From the NCBI RefSeq assembly GCF_024168485.1, contig NZ_JALJVY010000002.1, positions 186,001 to 250,000 on the forward strand: 64,000 bases of DNA, written 5' to 3'. Shown here piece after piece: positions 44,664 to 53,873 of this stretch. Each line of letters opens with the position of its first letter. Within the stretch, counting starts at the first letter, position 1. The position numbers were made by a program, and so were the translations under genes. The notes under the pieces are model-generated. The model was given only the letters and a program-made list of their open reading frames with translations, was not told the DNA's origin and did no database searches. This DNA comes from Sphingobium sp. OAS761 (lineage in GTDB: Bacteria > Pseudomonadota > Alphaproteobacteria > Sphingomonadales > Sphingomonadaceae).

Positions 44664-45610
44664 CGCGCGACCCCCTGCCCGCCCGGCGCGTGCTGCTGGC
44701 CAATCCGCGCGGTTTCTGCGCCGGGGTCGTGCGCGCAATCGAGGCCGTGGAACAGACCATCGCGCGCCACGGCGCACCCGTGCATGTCCGCCATCGCATC
44801 GTCCATAACCAGGCCGTCATCGACCGGCTGGAACGTCTGGGCGCCCGTTTCGTGGAGGAGGTGGGCGACATTCCGCCGGGCGATATCGCGATATTGTCGG
44901 CACATGGCGTCGCGCCGTCGGTCCGGCGCGACGCGCGGGCGCGGGGCCTGCGCCTGATCGACGCGACCTGTCCGCTGGTGGCGAAGGTGCATGGCGATGT
45001 GGCGGCACATCATGCGGCAGGGCGCCATGTCATCCTGATCGGCCATGCCGGCCATCCCGAAATCACCGGGACATTGGGACAGGTGCCCACCGGCGCGATC
45101 AGCCTGGTCACACGCGCCGACGATGTCGCGGCGCTGCCGCTCGCCGCCGCGACGCCCGTCGCCTATGCGGTGCAGACCACCTTTTCGGTCCGCGACAGCG
45201 CGGCAATCGTTGCGGCGATCGTTGCCCGTTTCCCCGACATGGCCGGGCCGCGCGCCGGCAATATCTGCTACGCCACGACCAACAGGCAGGCCGCGATCGA
45301 AGCCATTGCCGCGCGGAGCGATGCTGTGCTGGTGGTGGGCGATCCGCTCTCCTCCAACGCCGGCCGGCTGGTCGAGGTCGCCCGCGCGGCGGGATGCGCC
45401 CGGTCCATGCTGGTGCGCGACGGGGATGACGTCGACCCGGCGATGCTGGTCGATGCCCGCACCATCGGCGTGACCGCCGCCGCCTCCACCCCGGAACGCG
45501 CGGTGCGCCATCTGTGCGAGCGGCTGGCGGCCGCCGGCTTTGCGATCATGGAAACGGACGGGGTGGAGGAAAAGGCCGCGTTCCGGCCGGTCCCGCTCGA
45601 TCCGGACTGA
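44660..45610 (+). CDS. ispH: 4-hydroxy-3-methylbut-2-enyl diphosphate reductase, IspH type
   Basis: A 316-residue protein with all three iron-sulfur cysteines of IspH: C20 in NPRGFCAGV, C104 in DATCPLV and C203 in NICYATTNRQ. AHGVAPSVR and HAGHPEITGTLGQ are also present. IspH makes IPP and DMAPP in the last step of the MEP isoprenoid pathway. Codons overlap those of the FAD oxidoreductase by 4 bp (ATGA). In sphingomonads the usual ispH is placed with thrB and rnhA; this one is in a light-sensor neighbourhood, so it could be a second copy. That cannot be told from this window. Confidence 0.93.
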   Translation: MTRDPLPARRVLLANPRGFCAGVVRAIEAVEQTIARHGAPVHVRHRIVHNQAVIDRLERLGARFVEEVGDIPPGDIAILSAHGVAPSVRRDARARGLRLIDATCPLVAKVHGDVAAHHAAGRHVILIGHAGHPEITGTLGQVPTGAISLVTRADDVAALPLAAATPVAYAVQTTFSVRDSAAIVAAIVARFPDMAGPRAGNICYATTNRQAAIEAIAARSDAVLVVGDPLSSNAGRLVEVARAAGCARSMLVRDGDDVDPAMLVDARTIGVTAAASTPERAVRHLCERLAAAGFAIMETDGVEEKAAFRPVPLDPD

Positions 45611-45614
45611 CGCG

Positions 45615-46298
45615 CTACAGTTCCAGCCCGATCAGCGTGCCGCTGCTGATCCGGTCGATATAGCGCTTGCCGTCGATTTCCAGCCAGTCGGGCGTAACTT
45701 CCAGCCGCCGCCCGCCAATGGTGGTGCGCAGATGTTCCACGGCGATGCGGTTGCGCGCCACGATGCGCAGCACGCACAGCCCGTCACCGCGCGCCGCCAT
45801 CATCGAATAGCGGTCGCCGCGCAGCAGGAAATGCCAGCTTCCATCGGCCGGTTTCCATTCATTGCCGTCGATCACCTGGGTCGCCTCCCCATCGGCGCCG
45901 CCCAGCCGCACGCTGATCCGCGTCGCGCCGTTGGTCCGGCGCGGCGGCGCGAAGATCAGGACGGGCTCGCCTTCCAGCGTGAACGGAATCGGCGTATCGC
46001 GCAGCATCCGCGAACCGCCCACGACCAGATGGGGCAGTTCGGCGGAAAAGGGCAGCCGGTCGCGCGCGAAATGCCGCTGGCGCACGACCGGGTTGGCATG
46101 GAAACTATGGACCTGGCTGGGCGTCAGCCGCCCTTCCTCCACCAGCCCGTGGCACGTCGGGCAGAGCAGCGTCGCCCCAGGCGCATCGGGCAAGCCGAGA
46201 TAGCGGTAGATGGTGACCCCGCACCGGACGCAGGCAAAACCGCAGGCGTGGCGAACCGTCGCCTTCTGCTCAGCGGTCATGTCCGGCAATGACGGCAT
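45615..46298 (-). CDS. HNH-like zinc-binding hypothetical protein
   Basis: A 227-residue protein. The N-terminal 60 residues hold two CxxC-type knuckles, ACGFACVRCG and LCPTCHG, like the zinc scaffold of HNH endonucleases. The following 160 residues are beta-rich (RLEVTPDWLEIDGK and others) with no motif I can assign. No clear catalytic HH pair can be seen, so nuclease activity is uncertain. The gene is convergent with ispH (4 bp between stops). The start at 46298 or at the ATG six codons later are both possible. Confidence 0.65.
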   Translation of the reverse strand: MPSLPDMTAEQKATVRHACGFACVRCGVTIYRYLGLPDAPGATLLCPTCHGLVEEGRLTPSQVHSFHANPVVRQRHFARDRLPFSAELPHLVVGGSRMLRDTPIPFTLEGEPVLIFAPPRRTNGATRISVRLGGADGEATQVIDGNEWKPADGSWHFLLRGDRYSMMAARGDGLCVLRIVARNRIAVEHLRTTIGGRRLEVTPDWLEIDGKRYIDRISSGTLIGLEL

Positions 46299-46460
46299 TA
46301 CTCGTAAGCCCACCACGCGCCACGCCCCCTTGGCTCGCCCCCCGCCCCGTTGCGGATGGCGTCACGATCAGACGTCCTCTTGCGTGCGGGCTATCTTGCC
46401 GTGCCCTTTCCCTTATCGTTGGAATATACGCGATGAAGTCAAGGGGCTGCGTGCAACAAG

Positions 46461-46847
46461 CTAGCGCTGGGGCAAAAGGTCGAGCTGCCGGGAAGCCGCC
46501 AGGGCACGGATGCGATCGGGGCGCGGCATGTTCTTGATGGCGATTTCCGCCAGGTCCCCCGCGCTGAACAACTCGACATGGCCGACCCCGAAAATGCGCT
46601 GTCCCAGCGTCTGCGTGATGCGCACCGACCGAATCGAGGACAGGGCGATCTCCGTGCGCTGGCGCGACAGCAGGCCGCGCTCCAGCAGCACTTCGCGGTC
46701 GGACAGGGCCAGCCTTTCCCCCTTTATGCGTATCCACCAGATCCCGATCGCAAGAATGCCGACGACCGAGATCAGCAGCAGGAGGAACAGGAAGGGATGG
46801 GCGCGAAACATCGCGGGATGCTCGTCATACAGCCAGGTTTCGCTCAT
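46461..46847 (-). CDS. PH domain-containing membrane protein (YdbT/bPH2-like)
   Basis: A 128-residue protein with one or two membrane helices at about 18-40 (FLFLLLLISVVGILAIGIWW) followed by a bacterial PH domain: ERLALSDREVLLERGLLSRQ, then TEIALSSIRSVRITQTLGQRIFG and VELFSAGD. This is the DUF304/bPH2 type. Function is unknown; some take part in membrane stress or secretion. Confidence 0.85.
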   Translation of the reverse strand: MSETWLYDEHPAMFRAHPFLFLLLLISVVGILAIGIWWIRIKGERLALSDREVLLERGLLSRQRTEIALSSIRSVRITQTLGQRIFGVGHVELFSAGDLAEIAIKNMPRPDRIRALAASRQLDLLPQR

Positions 46848-46972
46848 GCCAGCCTCCGTTTCAAGGGGTCGCGCCTGTTTTCACCATGCGGCCCGATGGC
46901 CGTCAAGCGCGCCTGGTTAACGGAAAATTTCCATACCGCCGCTATGGTTTTACGCATATTCGAGGTTTTCTG

Positions 46973-47524
46973 ATGGCACGCAATCTCTACGATGTCGGTG
47001 ATCGCCACCCGGACGTTTCTGGAGCGTGGCTCAACGAAAAGGAAGATCGACAGGGTCGGATCGTGCCGATCGGTGCCGTGCTCGTCGCGCTCGCGCTCGG
47101 CGCGGCCGTGCTGCTGATCATGAAAGACGCCCTGCCGATGGGGGGCGACGGTCAGGCGAAGAACAGCCCCACCCGCATTTCGGACCAGTTCTGGGCATGC
47201 GACGATGTCCGGGGCGATGCCTGCGTCCTGTCCGCCAACAGCTATGCCTGGCGCGGCCGCGCCTATCATCTGTCCGACATCAGCGTGCCGCGCGAACCCG
47301 GCGCGCAATGCCCGACGGAAGCGGATCTGGCGCGGCGCGGCCGCGCGAGCCTGCTGGCGATGATGAACGGCGGCGCGTTCGACGCGCGCCCCGATCCGGC
47401 CGACCACGATCCGGCCGCCCGCCTGCTGATCCGCGACGGCGTGTCGTTGGGCCAGCTGATGGTGCTGAAGGGCTACGCCGTTGCCTGGTCGCCGACTCCG
47501 GTCGACTGGTGCAAGGAAAGCTGA
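46973..47524 (+). CDS. Membrane-anchored thermonuclease-like protein
   Basis: A 183-residue protein with one membrane segment at about 33-50 (VPIGAVLVALALGAAVLLIM). The outer part resembles a micrococcal-nuclease (SNase) fold: YHLSDISVPREPGAQCPTEADLARRG, then LLAMMNGG and LGQLMVLKGYAVAW. Canonical catalytic Arg/Asp/Glu are only partly recognisable, so it may be inactive as a nuclease. Six cysteines are present. AGG lies 8 nt before the ATG. Its gene is divergent from the PH-domain gene. Confidence 0.62.
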   Translation: MARNLYDVGDRHPDVSGAWLNEKEDRQGRIVPIGAVLVALALGAAVLLIMKDALPMGGDGQAKNSPTRISDQFWACDDVRGDACVLSANSYAWRGRAYHLSDISVPREPGAQCPTEADLARRGRASLLAMMNGGAFDARPDPADHDPAARLLIRDGVSLGQLMVLKGYAVAWSPTPVDWCKES

Positions 47525-47575
47525 CAAGGCCCCGGCAACTTTGACAGCGCCCGCGCACGGGCGCATGGGCGCCGC

Positions 47576-48727
47576 ATGCATTTCGCCACTTTCGACGTCG
47601 AATCCTTCCTGCGCGACCATTGGCAGAAGCGGCCGCTGCTGATTCGCAATCCATGGGCGGACTGGGTCAACCCGCTGGAGCCGGACGAACTGGCCGGTCT
47701 GGCCTGCGAGGAAGGAGTCGAGTCCCGCCTGGTGGTCCGCAAGGACGACAGGCTGACGGTGGAGAACGGCCCCCTGCCGGAAGCGCGTTTCGGCGCGCTG
47801 GGCAGCACGCCCTGGACGTTGCTGGTGCAGGCGGTCGATCATCACGCGCCCGACGTCGCGGCGCTGATCGCGCCCTTTCGCTTCGTGCCCGACTGGCGCA
47901 TCGACGATATCATGGTCAGCTATGCGACGGACGGCGGCGGTGTCGGGCCGCATTATGACCAATATGACGTGTTTCTCATACAGGGGCTGGGCACAAGACG
48001 CTGGCGCGTCGGACCGAAATGCGATTCGACCACGCCGCTGCTGCCGCATGAGGAACTGCGCCTGATCGCCGATTTCGACGCCACCGGCGAGTGGGTGCTG
48101 GAACCGGGCGACATCCTTTATGTTCCGCCCGGCTACGCCCATGACGGCGTGGCGACCGGCGACGACTGCATGACCTATTCGATCGGATTTCGCGCACCGT
48201 CGCGCGCGGAACTGGTCGAGGGGTGGAGCGAGCATTGTGTCGACATCCTGCCGGAGGAGGACCGCTACGCCGACCCCGACCTGATGCCGCAGGCCAATCC
48301 GGGCGAAATCGGCGCCGCCGCTGTCGACCGGTTGCACGCCATGATGATCGATGCCCTGTCCGACCGGGCGGCTTTCGCCCGCTGGTTCGGCACCAGCAAC
48401 AGCCGCTCCAAATATCCCGATGCCGACTGGCGGCCGGACCTGCCGGTCGACGAAGGGGCGGTCGGTGCCCTGCTGGCGCGCGGCGCGCCCATCGTCCGCA
48501 ATCCGGCCTGCCGTTTCGCCTTCATCCGGCAGGCGGACGGCCTGATGCTGTTCGTCGACGGGGCCTGTTTCGATTGCACCGGCGATACCGCGCGACTGGC
48601 CGAACGGCTTTGCGCAACAGCGACACTGGCGTTGCCGCCGGCGCTGGCGGGATCGGCACCGGTCAGCGCCTTGCTGGCCGCGCTCATCAATTCCGGCGCG
48701 ATCGCGATCGACGAGGCGGTGGCGTGA
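47576..48727 (+). CDS. JmjC-type ribosomal oxygenase (RoxA/YcfD-like)
   Basis: A 383-residue cupin of the 2-oxoglutarate/Fe(II) oxygenase family. The metal triad is H126 and D128 in GPHYDQYD and H189 in GYAHDG. PLLIRNPW near the N-terminus and the C-terminal winged-helix part (LPVDEGAVGALLARG, then CRFAFIR) are as in YcfD. E. coli YcfD hydroxylates Arg81 of ribosomal protein uL16; the equivalent residue is R82 of the uL16 encoded at 61851-62282. It is translationally coupled to the downstream pseudouridine synthase gene. Confidence 0.88.
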   Translation: MHFATFDVESFLRDHWQKRPLLIRNPWADWVNPLEPDELAGLACEEGVESRLVVRKDDRLTVENGPLPEARFGALGSTPWTLLVQAVDHHAPDVAALIAPFRFVPDWRIDDIMVSYATDGGGVGPHYDQYDVFLIQGLGTRRWRVGPKCDSTTPLLPHEELRLIADFDATGEWVLEPGDILYVPPGYAHDGVATGDDCMTYSIGFRAPSRAELVEGWSEHCVDILPEEDRYADPDLMPQANPGEIGAAAVDRLHAMMIDALSDRAAFARWFGTSNSRSKYPDADWRPDLPVDEGAVGALLARGAPIVRNPACRFAFIRQADGLMLFVDGACFDCTGDTARLAERLCATATLALPPALAGSAPVSALLAALINSGAIAIDEAVA

Positions 48728-49272
48728 CCCTGTTGCTCTTCAACAAACCCCATGGCGTGCTGTGCCAGTTCAGCGCCGAACGCACCGGCCCGCCGCGCCC
48801 GACGCTGGCCGCCTTTGTCGACCGGCCCGGCGTCTATCCCGCCGGGCGGCTGGACCTCGACAGCGAGGGCCTGTTGCTCCTGACCGACGACGGCCGCTTG
48901 CAGGCACGCATTGCCGATCCCCGGTTCAAGATGCCCAAAACCTATCTGGTCCAGGTGGAGGGCGAGCCGGATGCCGCCGCGATGGACGCGCTGCGGCGCG
49001 GCGTCACGCTGAAGGACGGCCCGACCCTGCCCGCGCAGGCGGAGCGGATCGACGATCCCGCCCTATGGCCGCGCGACCCGCCGGTGCGTTACCGCAAGAG
49101 CGTGCCCGACTGCTGGATCCGCCTCACGATCCGCGAAGGCCGCAACCGGCAGGTTCGCAGGATGACGGCGGCGGTCGGCCACTCGACCCTGCGGCTGGTA
49201 CGCTGGCGCATCGGCGACTGGACGCTGGACGGCATCGCCCCGGGCACATGGCGGGAAGCGCCGGTGCGCTGA
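48724..49272 (+). CDS. Pseudouridine synthase, RsuA/RluE family
   Basis: A 182-residue small RsuA-type synthase without S4 domain, closest in layout to RluE of E. coli, which modifies 23S rRNA at U2457. The catalytic Asp is in AGRLDLDSEGLLLLT, and LVQVEGEPD, then IREGRNRQVRRMTAAVGH finish the fold. The start is GTG at 48724, overlapping the oxygenase stop (GTGA), which explains why no ATG fits; MLLF-like starts would cut the first strand. Both products would act on the large ribosomal subunit. Confidence 0.9.
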   Translation: MTLLLFNKPHGVLCQFSAERTGPPRPTLAAFVDRPGVYPAGRLDLDSEGLLLLTDDGRLQARIADPRFKMPKTYLVQVEGEPDAAAMDALRRGVTLKDGPTLPAQAERIDDPALWPRDPPVRYRKSVPDCWIRLTIREGRNRQVRRMTAAVGHSTLRLVRWRIGDWTLDGIAPGTWREAPVR

Positions 49273-49278
49273 CCGGGC

Positions 49279-49854
49279 TTACCCCCGCCGCAGTGCCAAC
49301 ATGATGGCCAGCACCACCAGCGCCAGTGCGAAGAGCGTGCGCACCCGGCGGACCCGCCGGGCGTCCGCCAGCAGCGCATGGGCGCCGCCGGCCAATGCGA
49401 CGATGCCCAGATGCACCGTCGTGGCGATCACGACATAGGCGATCGTCAGCGCCGCGAGCTGCGATCGCACCGCCGCCGCGCCATGGACGAAGCCGGGCAA
49501 CAGCGTGACGAAGACCAGCGCGGACTTGGCGTTCAGCATGTTCATCAGCAACCCGCGCCGGAACCCGGCCGCCACGCCCGCGCGCACCGGCACGCCGCCG
49601 TCCCCGCGCGGCCAGGCATCCCATGCCATCCACAGCAAATAGGCGATCCCCGCACCGCGCAGGACGGCAAGGACCCAGGAATGGCCGGTCAGCAAGGTGG
49701 ATGCGCCGACCCCTGCCACCAGTCCCAGCAGGGACAAGCCGATGGCGATGCCCGCCACCGCGGCCAGGCCGGCACGCCGCCCCTCCGCCGCGCTGAGCAG
49801 CGCCAGCCATGTCATGTTGACGCCCGGCGTCAGTTCCAGCGCGAGCGCGGTCAT
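49279..49854 (-). CDS. LysE/RhtB family translocator
   Basis: A 191-residue exporter with about six helices. The family motif is ALELTPGVNMTWLALLSAAEGRRAGL (split by a turn) followed by GFRRGLLMNMLNAKSALVFVTLLPGFV. Members export amino acids such as lysine or homoserine lactones. The start is uncertain: ATG at 49854 leaves a short first helix, and GTG at 49857 is one codon longer. The frame is open up into the end of lepA but with no better start codon. Confidence 0.85.
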   Translation of the reverse strand: MTALALELTPGVNMTWLALLSAAEGRRAGLAAVAGIAIGLSLLGLVAGVGASTLLTGHSWVLAVLRGAGIAYLLWMAWDAWPRGDGGVPVRAGVAAGFRRGLLMNMLNAKSALVFVTLLPGFVHGAAAVRSQLAALTIAYVVIATTVHLGIVALAGGAHALLADARRVRRVRTLFALALVVLAIMLALRRG

Positions 49855-49895
49855 CACGAAACCGGCATCGACCGCGCCGATGCCCGCCGCGATGG

Positions 49896-51701
49896 TCAGC
49901 TTTCGTCGCCCATGCGCAGCGCCGCGATGAAGGCTTCCTGCGGAATCTGCACGCTGCCATATTCGCGCATCCGCTTCTTGCCTTCCTTCTGCTTTTCCAG
50001 CAGCTTTTTCTTGCGGGTAATGTCGCCGCCATAGCATTTGGCGGTCACGTCCTTGCGCATCGCGGCGATGGTTTCGCGCGCGATCACCTTGCCGCCGATC
50101 GCCGCCTGGATCGGGATCTTGAACAGGTGGCGGGGGATGAGGTCCTTCAGCCGCTCGCACATGTGCCGCCCGCGCGATTCCGCCGCGCTGCGGTGAACGA
50201 TCATCGACAGCGCGTCGACGGGTTCGTTGTTGACCAGGATGCTCATCTTGACCAGATCGCCCTCGCGCGTGCCGATCTGGTGATAGTCGAAGCTGGCATA
50301 GCCCCTGCTGATCGATTTCAGCCGGTCGTAGAAGTCGAACACCACCTCGTTGAGCGGCAGTTCATAGGTGACCTGGGCACGGCCGCCGACATAGGTCAGG
50401 TTCTTCTGGATGCCGCGCCGGTCCTGGCACAGCTTGAGGATCGAGCCGAGATATTCGTCGGGGCAATAGATCACCGCCTCGATCCATGGTTCCTCGATCA
50501 CCTCTATATGATTGGGATCGGGCATGTCGGCGGGGTTGTGAAGATGCTTCACCTCCCCGTCCTTCATGTGCATTTCATAGACCACCGACGGCGCGGTGGT
50601 GATGAGGTCGAGATCATATTCGCGGGTCAGCCGTTCCTGGATGATTTCCAGGTGCAGCAAGCCCAGGAAGCCGCAGCGGAAGCCGAAGCCCAAGGCCGCC
50701 GATGTCTCCATCTCGAAGGAAAAGCTGGCGTCGTTCAGCCGCAGCTTGGAAATGCTGTCGCGCAGCTTTTCGAAATCATTGGCATCGACCGGAAACAGGC
50801 CGCAGAAAACGACCGACTGGACTTCCTTGAAGCCCGGCAGTGCCTTCGTCGCGCCGTTCTTGACCGTGGTGATAGTATCGCCGACGCGGGTCTGGCTGAT
50901 GTCCTTGATCTGCGCGGTGATGAAACCGATCTCGCCCGGCCCCAGCTCGGCCAGCTGCTCGATCTTGGGACGGAAACAGCCGACCCGGTCGATCAGATGT
51001 TCGGTCCCGCCGATCATGAACTTGATCTGCTGCCCCTTCCTGATGACGCCGTTCATGACGCGCACCAGAATGACCACGCCCAGATAGGGGTCGTACCAGC
51101 TGTCGACCAGCATCGCCTCCAGCGGGGCGTCGCGATCCCCCCTGGGGGCCGGTATCTTGGCGACGATCGCTTCCAATATGTCGTCGATACCGATGCCGGA
51201 CTTCGCGCTGGCCAGCACCGCTTCGGACGCGTCGAGGCCGATCACTTCCTCGATTTCCGCCTTCACCTTTTCCGGTTCGGCGGCGGGCAGGTCGATCTTG
51301 TTGATGACCGGCACGATCTCATGATCATGCTCGATCGACTGGTAGACATTGGCCAGCGTCTGCGCCTCCACCCCCTGCGCGGCGTCGACCACCAGCAGCG
51401 CGCCCTCGCACGCCGCGAGGCTGCGGCTCACCTCATAGGCGAAGTCGACATGGCCCGGCGTGTCCATCAGGTTCAGCGCATAGGTTTCGCCGTTTTTGGC
51501 GGTGTAATCGAGACGCACCGTCTGCGCCTTGATGGTGATCCCGCGCTCCTTCTCGATGTCCATATTGTCGAGGACTTGCGCGCTCATCTCGCGGTCGGTC
51601 AGGCCGCCGGTGCGCTGGATCAGCCGGTCGGCCAGGGTCGATTTCCCATGGTCGATATGCGCGATGATCGAAAAGTTACGGATGTGGGAGAGATCGGTCA
51701 T
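49896..51701 (-). CDS. lepA: Elongation factor 4 (LepA)
   Basis: A 601-residue translational GTPase that binds stalled or mis-translocated ribosomes and can back-translocate them. The P-loop is AHIDHGKST, then [10 protein letters not shown] and DTPGHVDF as G2/G3 and NKIDLP as G4. The LepA-specific C-terminal domain is recognised by [18 protein letters not shown] and the final [11 protein letters not shown]. Length is normal. It is followed closely by the LysE gene on the same strand. Confidence 0.97.
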   Translation of the reverse strand: MTDLSHIRNFSIIAHIDHGKSTLADRLIQRTGGLTDREMSAQVLDNMDIEKERGITIKAQTVRLDYTAKNGETYALNLMDTPGHVDFAYEVSRSLAACEGALLVVDAAQGVEAQTLANVYQSIEHDHEIVPVINKIDLPAAEPEKVKAEIEEVIGLDASEAVLASAKSGIGIDDILEAIVAKIPAPRGDRDAPLEAMLVDSWYDPYLGVVILVRVMNGVIRKGQQIKFMIGGTEHLIDRVGCFRPKIEQLAELGPGEIGFITAQIKDISQTRVGDTITTVKNGATKALPGFKEVQSVVFCGLFPVDANDFEKLRDSISKLRLNDASFSFEMETSAALGFGFRCGFLGLLHLEIIQERLTREYDLDLITTAPSVVYEMHMKDGEVKHLHNPADMPDPNHIEVIEEPWIEAVIYCPDEYLGSILKLCQDRRGIQKNLTYVGGRAQVTYELPLNEVVFDFYDRLKSISRGYASFDYHQIGTREGDLVKMSILVNNEPVDALSMIVHRSAAESRGRHMCERLKDLIPRHLFKIPIQAAIGGKVIARETIAAMRKDVTAKCYGGDITRKKKLLEKQKEGKKRMREYGSVQIPQEAFIAALRMGDES

Positions 51702-51867
51702 GATTGCGCGCCGATAGCAGGGCTGAACGCGCCTGTCAGCACGACAAACGGTGTGACCGGCATCTGTAGGCAAGGGGCTTGCTCTATGCTAAGACGCCGC
51801 CACCTTTGCGGGGTCGCACCAGAACCAGAAACGGCTGAACCTAACCGCTTAAGAGGAAATTGGGGCA

Positions 51868-52680
51868 ATGTTGAAAAAAGTTTCCGCGCTGCTCGCCACC
51901 GCAGCTCTCGTCGCGATGCCCGTGACGGCCGGCGCGCAGACGAACATGAGTTCGTCGGGCAAGACATATAAGGACGGTACGACCAAGGGCGCCTCCTCGG
52001 GCCGGCGCGCACAGGAAAAGGGCCAGCGCGACATTCCGCACTGCACCCGGCTGCTCGGCACGGTCGCCATCGTCGAGCCGGACAATCAGTGGTGGCGCGA
52101 ACTGAACCTGGGCAGCCCGGAGGCGATCCTGAAGGTTTTCGTCCAGCAGTCGGGCTGTTTCCGCATGGTCAATCGCGGCCGGTCGATGCAGAGCCGCGCC
52201 ATGGAACGCGCCATGGCGGATTCCGGTGAATTGCAGGCGGGCAGCAATCTGGGCAAGGGCCAGGTCAAGGCCGCGGACTATTATCTGGAGCCCGACATCG
52301 TGTCGTCCAACCGCAATTCGGGCGGCGGCGGCGTCGGCGGGATGCTGGGCGGCCTGATGGGCGGTTTCGGCGGTGCGATCATCGGCGGCCTCAATATCAA
52401 GAAGAAGGAAGCCAATGTCACCCTGTCGATCGTCAACGCCCGCACGACCGAGGAAGAGGCGCTGACCGAAGGCTATGCGCGCAAGACCGACATCGGCTTC
52501 GGCGGTGGCGGGGGCGGCGGCTGGTGGGGCGGTTTCGCCGCGGCCGGCGGTGGCGGCTACCAGAATACCGAAATCGGCCAGGTGATCGTGCTGGCCTATC
52601 TGGACGCCTACACCAAGCTGGTGACGCAACTGGGCGGCCTGCCCGACAATGCGGCGGCGGCGGCGCCCGTCGCGCAATAG
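51868..52680 (+). CDS. CsgG/HfaB-related secreted protein, glycine-rich
   Basis: A 270-residue exported protein. A signal peptide ends at AGAQT (about residue 24). The central part resembles the CsgG/HfaB family of outer-membrane curli or holdfast secretion pores: VFVQQSGCFRMVNRGRSMQ, GQVKAADYYLEPDIV, then VTLSIVNARTTEE and GQVIVLAYLDAYTKLV. Two glycine-rich inserts (about 150-175 and 213-232) interrupt it. There is no lipobox cysteine as in CsgG. A complete intrinsic terminator follows. It is divergent from lepA. Confidence 0.7.
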   Translation: MLKKVSALLATAALVAMPVTAGAQTNMSSSGKTYKDGTTKGASSGRRAQEKGQRDIPHCTRLLGTVAIVEPDNQWWRELNLGSPEAILKVFVQQSGCFRMVNRGRSMQSRAMERAMADSGELQAGSNLGKGQVKAADYYLEPDIVSSNRNSGGGGVGGMLGGLMGGFGGAIIGGLNIKKKEANVTLSIVNARTTEEEALTEGYARKTDIGFGGGGGGGWWGGFAAAGGGGYQNTEIGQVIVLAYLDAYTKLVTQLGGLPDNAAAAAPVAQ

Positions 52681-52703
52681 GCATAGGCGACCGAAGGAAT
52701 AAG

Positions 52704-52735
52704 GGGCGTCGCCGGTTTGTCCGGCGGCGCCCTTT
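52704..52735 (+). terminator. Intrinsic terminator after the CsgG-like gene
   Basis: GGGCGTCGCCGG (52704-52715), loop TTTGT, then CCGGCGGCGCCC (52721-52732) and TTT. The 12-bp stem has a single G-U pair. It ends 8 bp before the convergent acyltransferase stop and may serve both genes. Confidence 0.75.
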
Positions 52736-52743
52736 CCGTTGGG

Positions 52744-53772
52744 TCAGGTCGCGGCGGCGGCCCCCACCGGGATCCGCCGCCGTTTCCACCAGGCCAGGAT
52801 GGCCTCGCCCGCGGGCCGCTCCACGACGCGATTGATCAGCGTGCCCAGCAGCAGCGCGGTCAAGAAGGCCGAGAAGAAACCGACCCACGGGCTATACCCC
52901 GCCCGCGCCGCCTCCAGCATGATGACGAACCCGACATGCTGGTGAATGAGGTAGAAGGAATAGCTGATCCCGCCCAGCCAGACGAGCGGACGCCAGGCCA
53001 GGAAGCGCATCCGTCCCGCGATCAGCGCGGCAAAGGACGCCAGCAGCACGCAGGCGACGAGCAGGACATCCCATGTTTCCATCGTCGCTACCGACATCAG
53101 GGCAAGCAGGGCATAGGGTGCCTGCTGGCGCCAGCTACGCAATCCCCGCCATACCCGATAGGACAGCATCCCCAGGATGAAGAAGGGCACGTAGCGCAGC
53201 ACCAGCAGCATGATCACCCGCTCGGGCATGTCCGGCCAGACCCAGTATAGCCAACGCACCGCGAGCCAGCCCGCCAGCCATGGCTCCAGTCGCTTCAGTC
53301 CGGCGAAGCGCCACAGCGTGATCATGCAGACATAAAAGGCGATCTCGACCGTCAGCGTCCAGTAGGCACCGTCCACTTCCGGCAGGAAGGCGAAGCCCTG
53401 GAGCATGGTGAGATTGGCCAGGATCGCGAAGGGACCGACCAGCAACTGCGTCGCCTGCGCAATATATTCGATCGACAGGGTGACCAGCATCGCCACCAGA
53501 TAGGCGGGGTAAAGGCGGGCGAAGCGATTGACGATGAAATCGGCGACCGACCCGATCCGGTCGAGCGTGAAGAAGATCGCGAAGCCGGAAATGGTGAAGA
53601 ACAGCAAGACACGGTAATTGCCGCCGGGAAAGCTGAAAGGCACATGGCTGGCCTGCGGAAACAGCTCGTGAAAGCGCGTCGAATAATGGAAAACCAGCAC
53701 GCACAGCGCGCCGATGCCGCGCAGCGCGTCCAGTTCCGTTAACCTTTTTTTGGGCGACGCGAGTCCGGTCAT
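52744..53772 (-). CDS. Acyltransferase 3 family (OafA/YrhL-type) membrane protein
   Basis: A 342-residue protein with about ten membrane helices. The N-terminus has LTELDALRGIGALCVLVFHYSTR with the catalytic-type histidine, and FTISGFAIFFTLDR and FIVNRFARLYPAYL follow. Such enzymes O-acetylate surface polysaccharides, peptidoglycan or small molecules using acetyl-CoA. The glycan acceptor is unknown; no exopolysaccharide cluster is in the window. It lies between the SRPBCC gene and the CsgG-like gene, out of synteny with the ribosomal operon nearby. Confidence 0.92.
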   Translation of the reverse strand: MTGLASPKKRLTELDALRGIGALCVLVFHYSTRFHELFPQASHVPFSFPGGNYRVLLFFTISGFAIFFTLDRIGSVADFIVNRFARLYPAYLVAMLVTLSIEYIAQATQLLVGPFAILANLTMLQGFAFLPEVDGAYWTLTVEIAFYVCMITLWRFAGLKRLEPWLAGWLAVRWLYWVWPDMPERVIMLLVLRYVPFFILGMLSYRVWRGLRSWRQQAPYALLALMSVATMETWDVLLVACVLLASFAALIAGRMRFLAWRPLVWLGGISYSFYLIHQHVGFVIMLEAARAGYSPWVGFFSAFLTALLLGTLINRVVERPAGEAILAWWKRRRIPVGAAAAT

Positions 53773-53873
53773 GCCACGTCATAGCAACGCCGCAGCAACA
53801 AATCCGTTAAGTTCGTGGTTAACAACGCGGCATTAACCACGATAATCGCCCGGTTGCCTGCTCCGCGCCGGGA

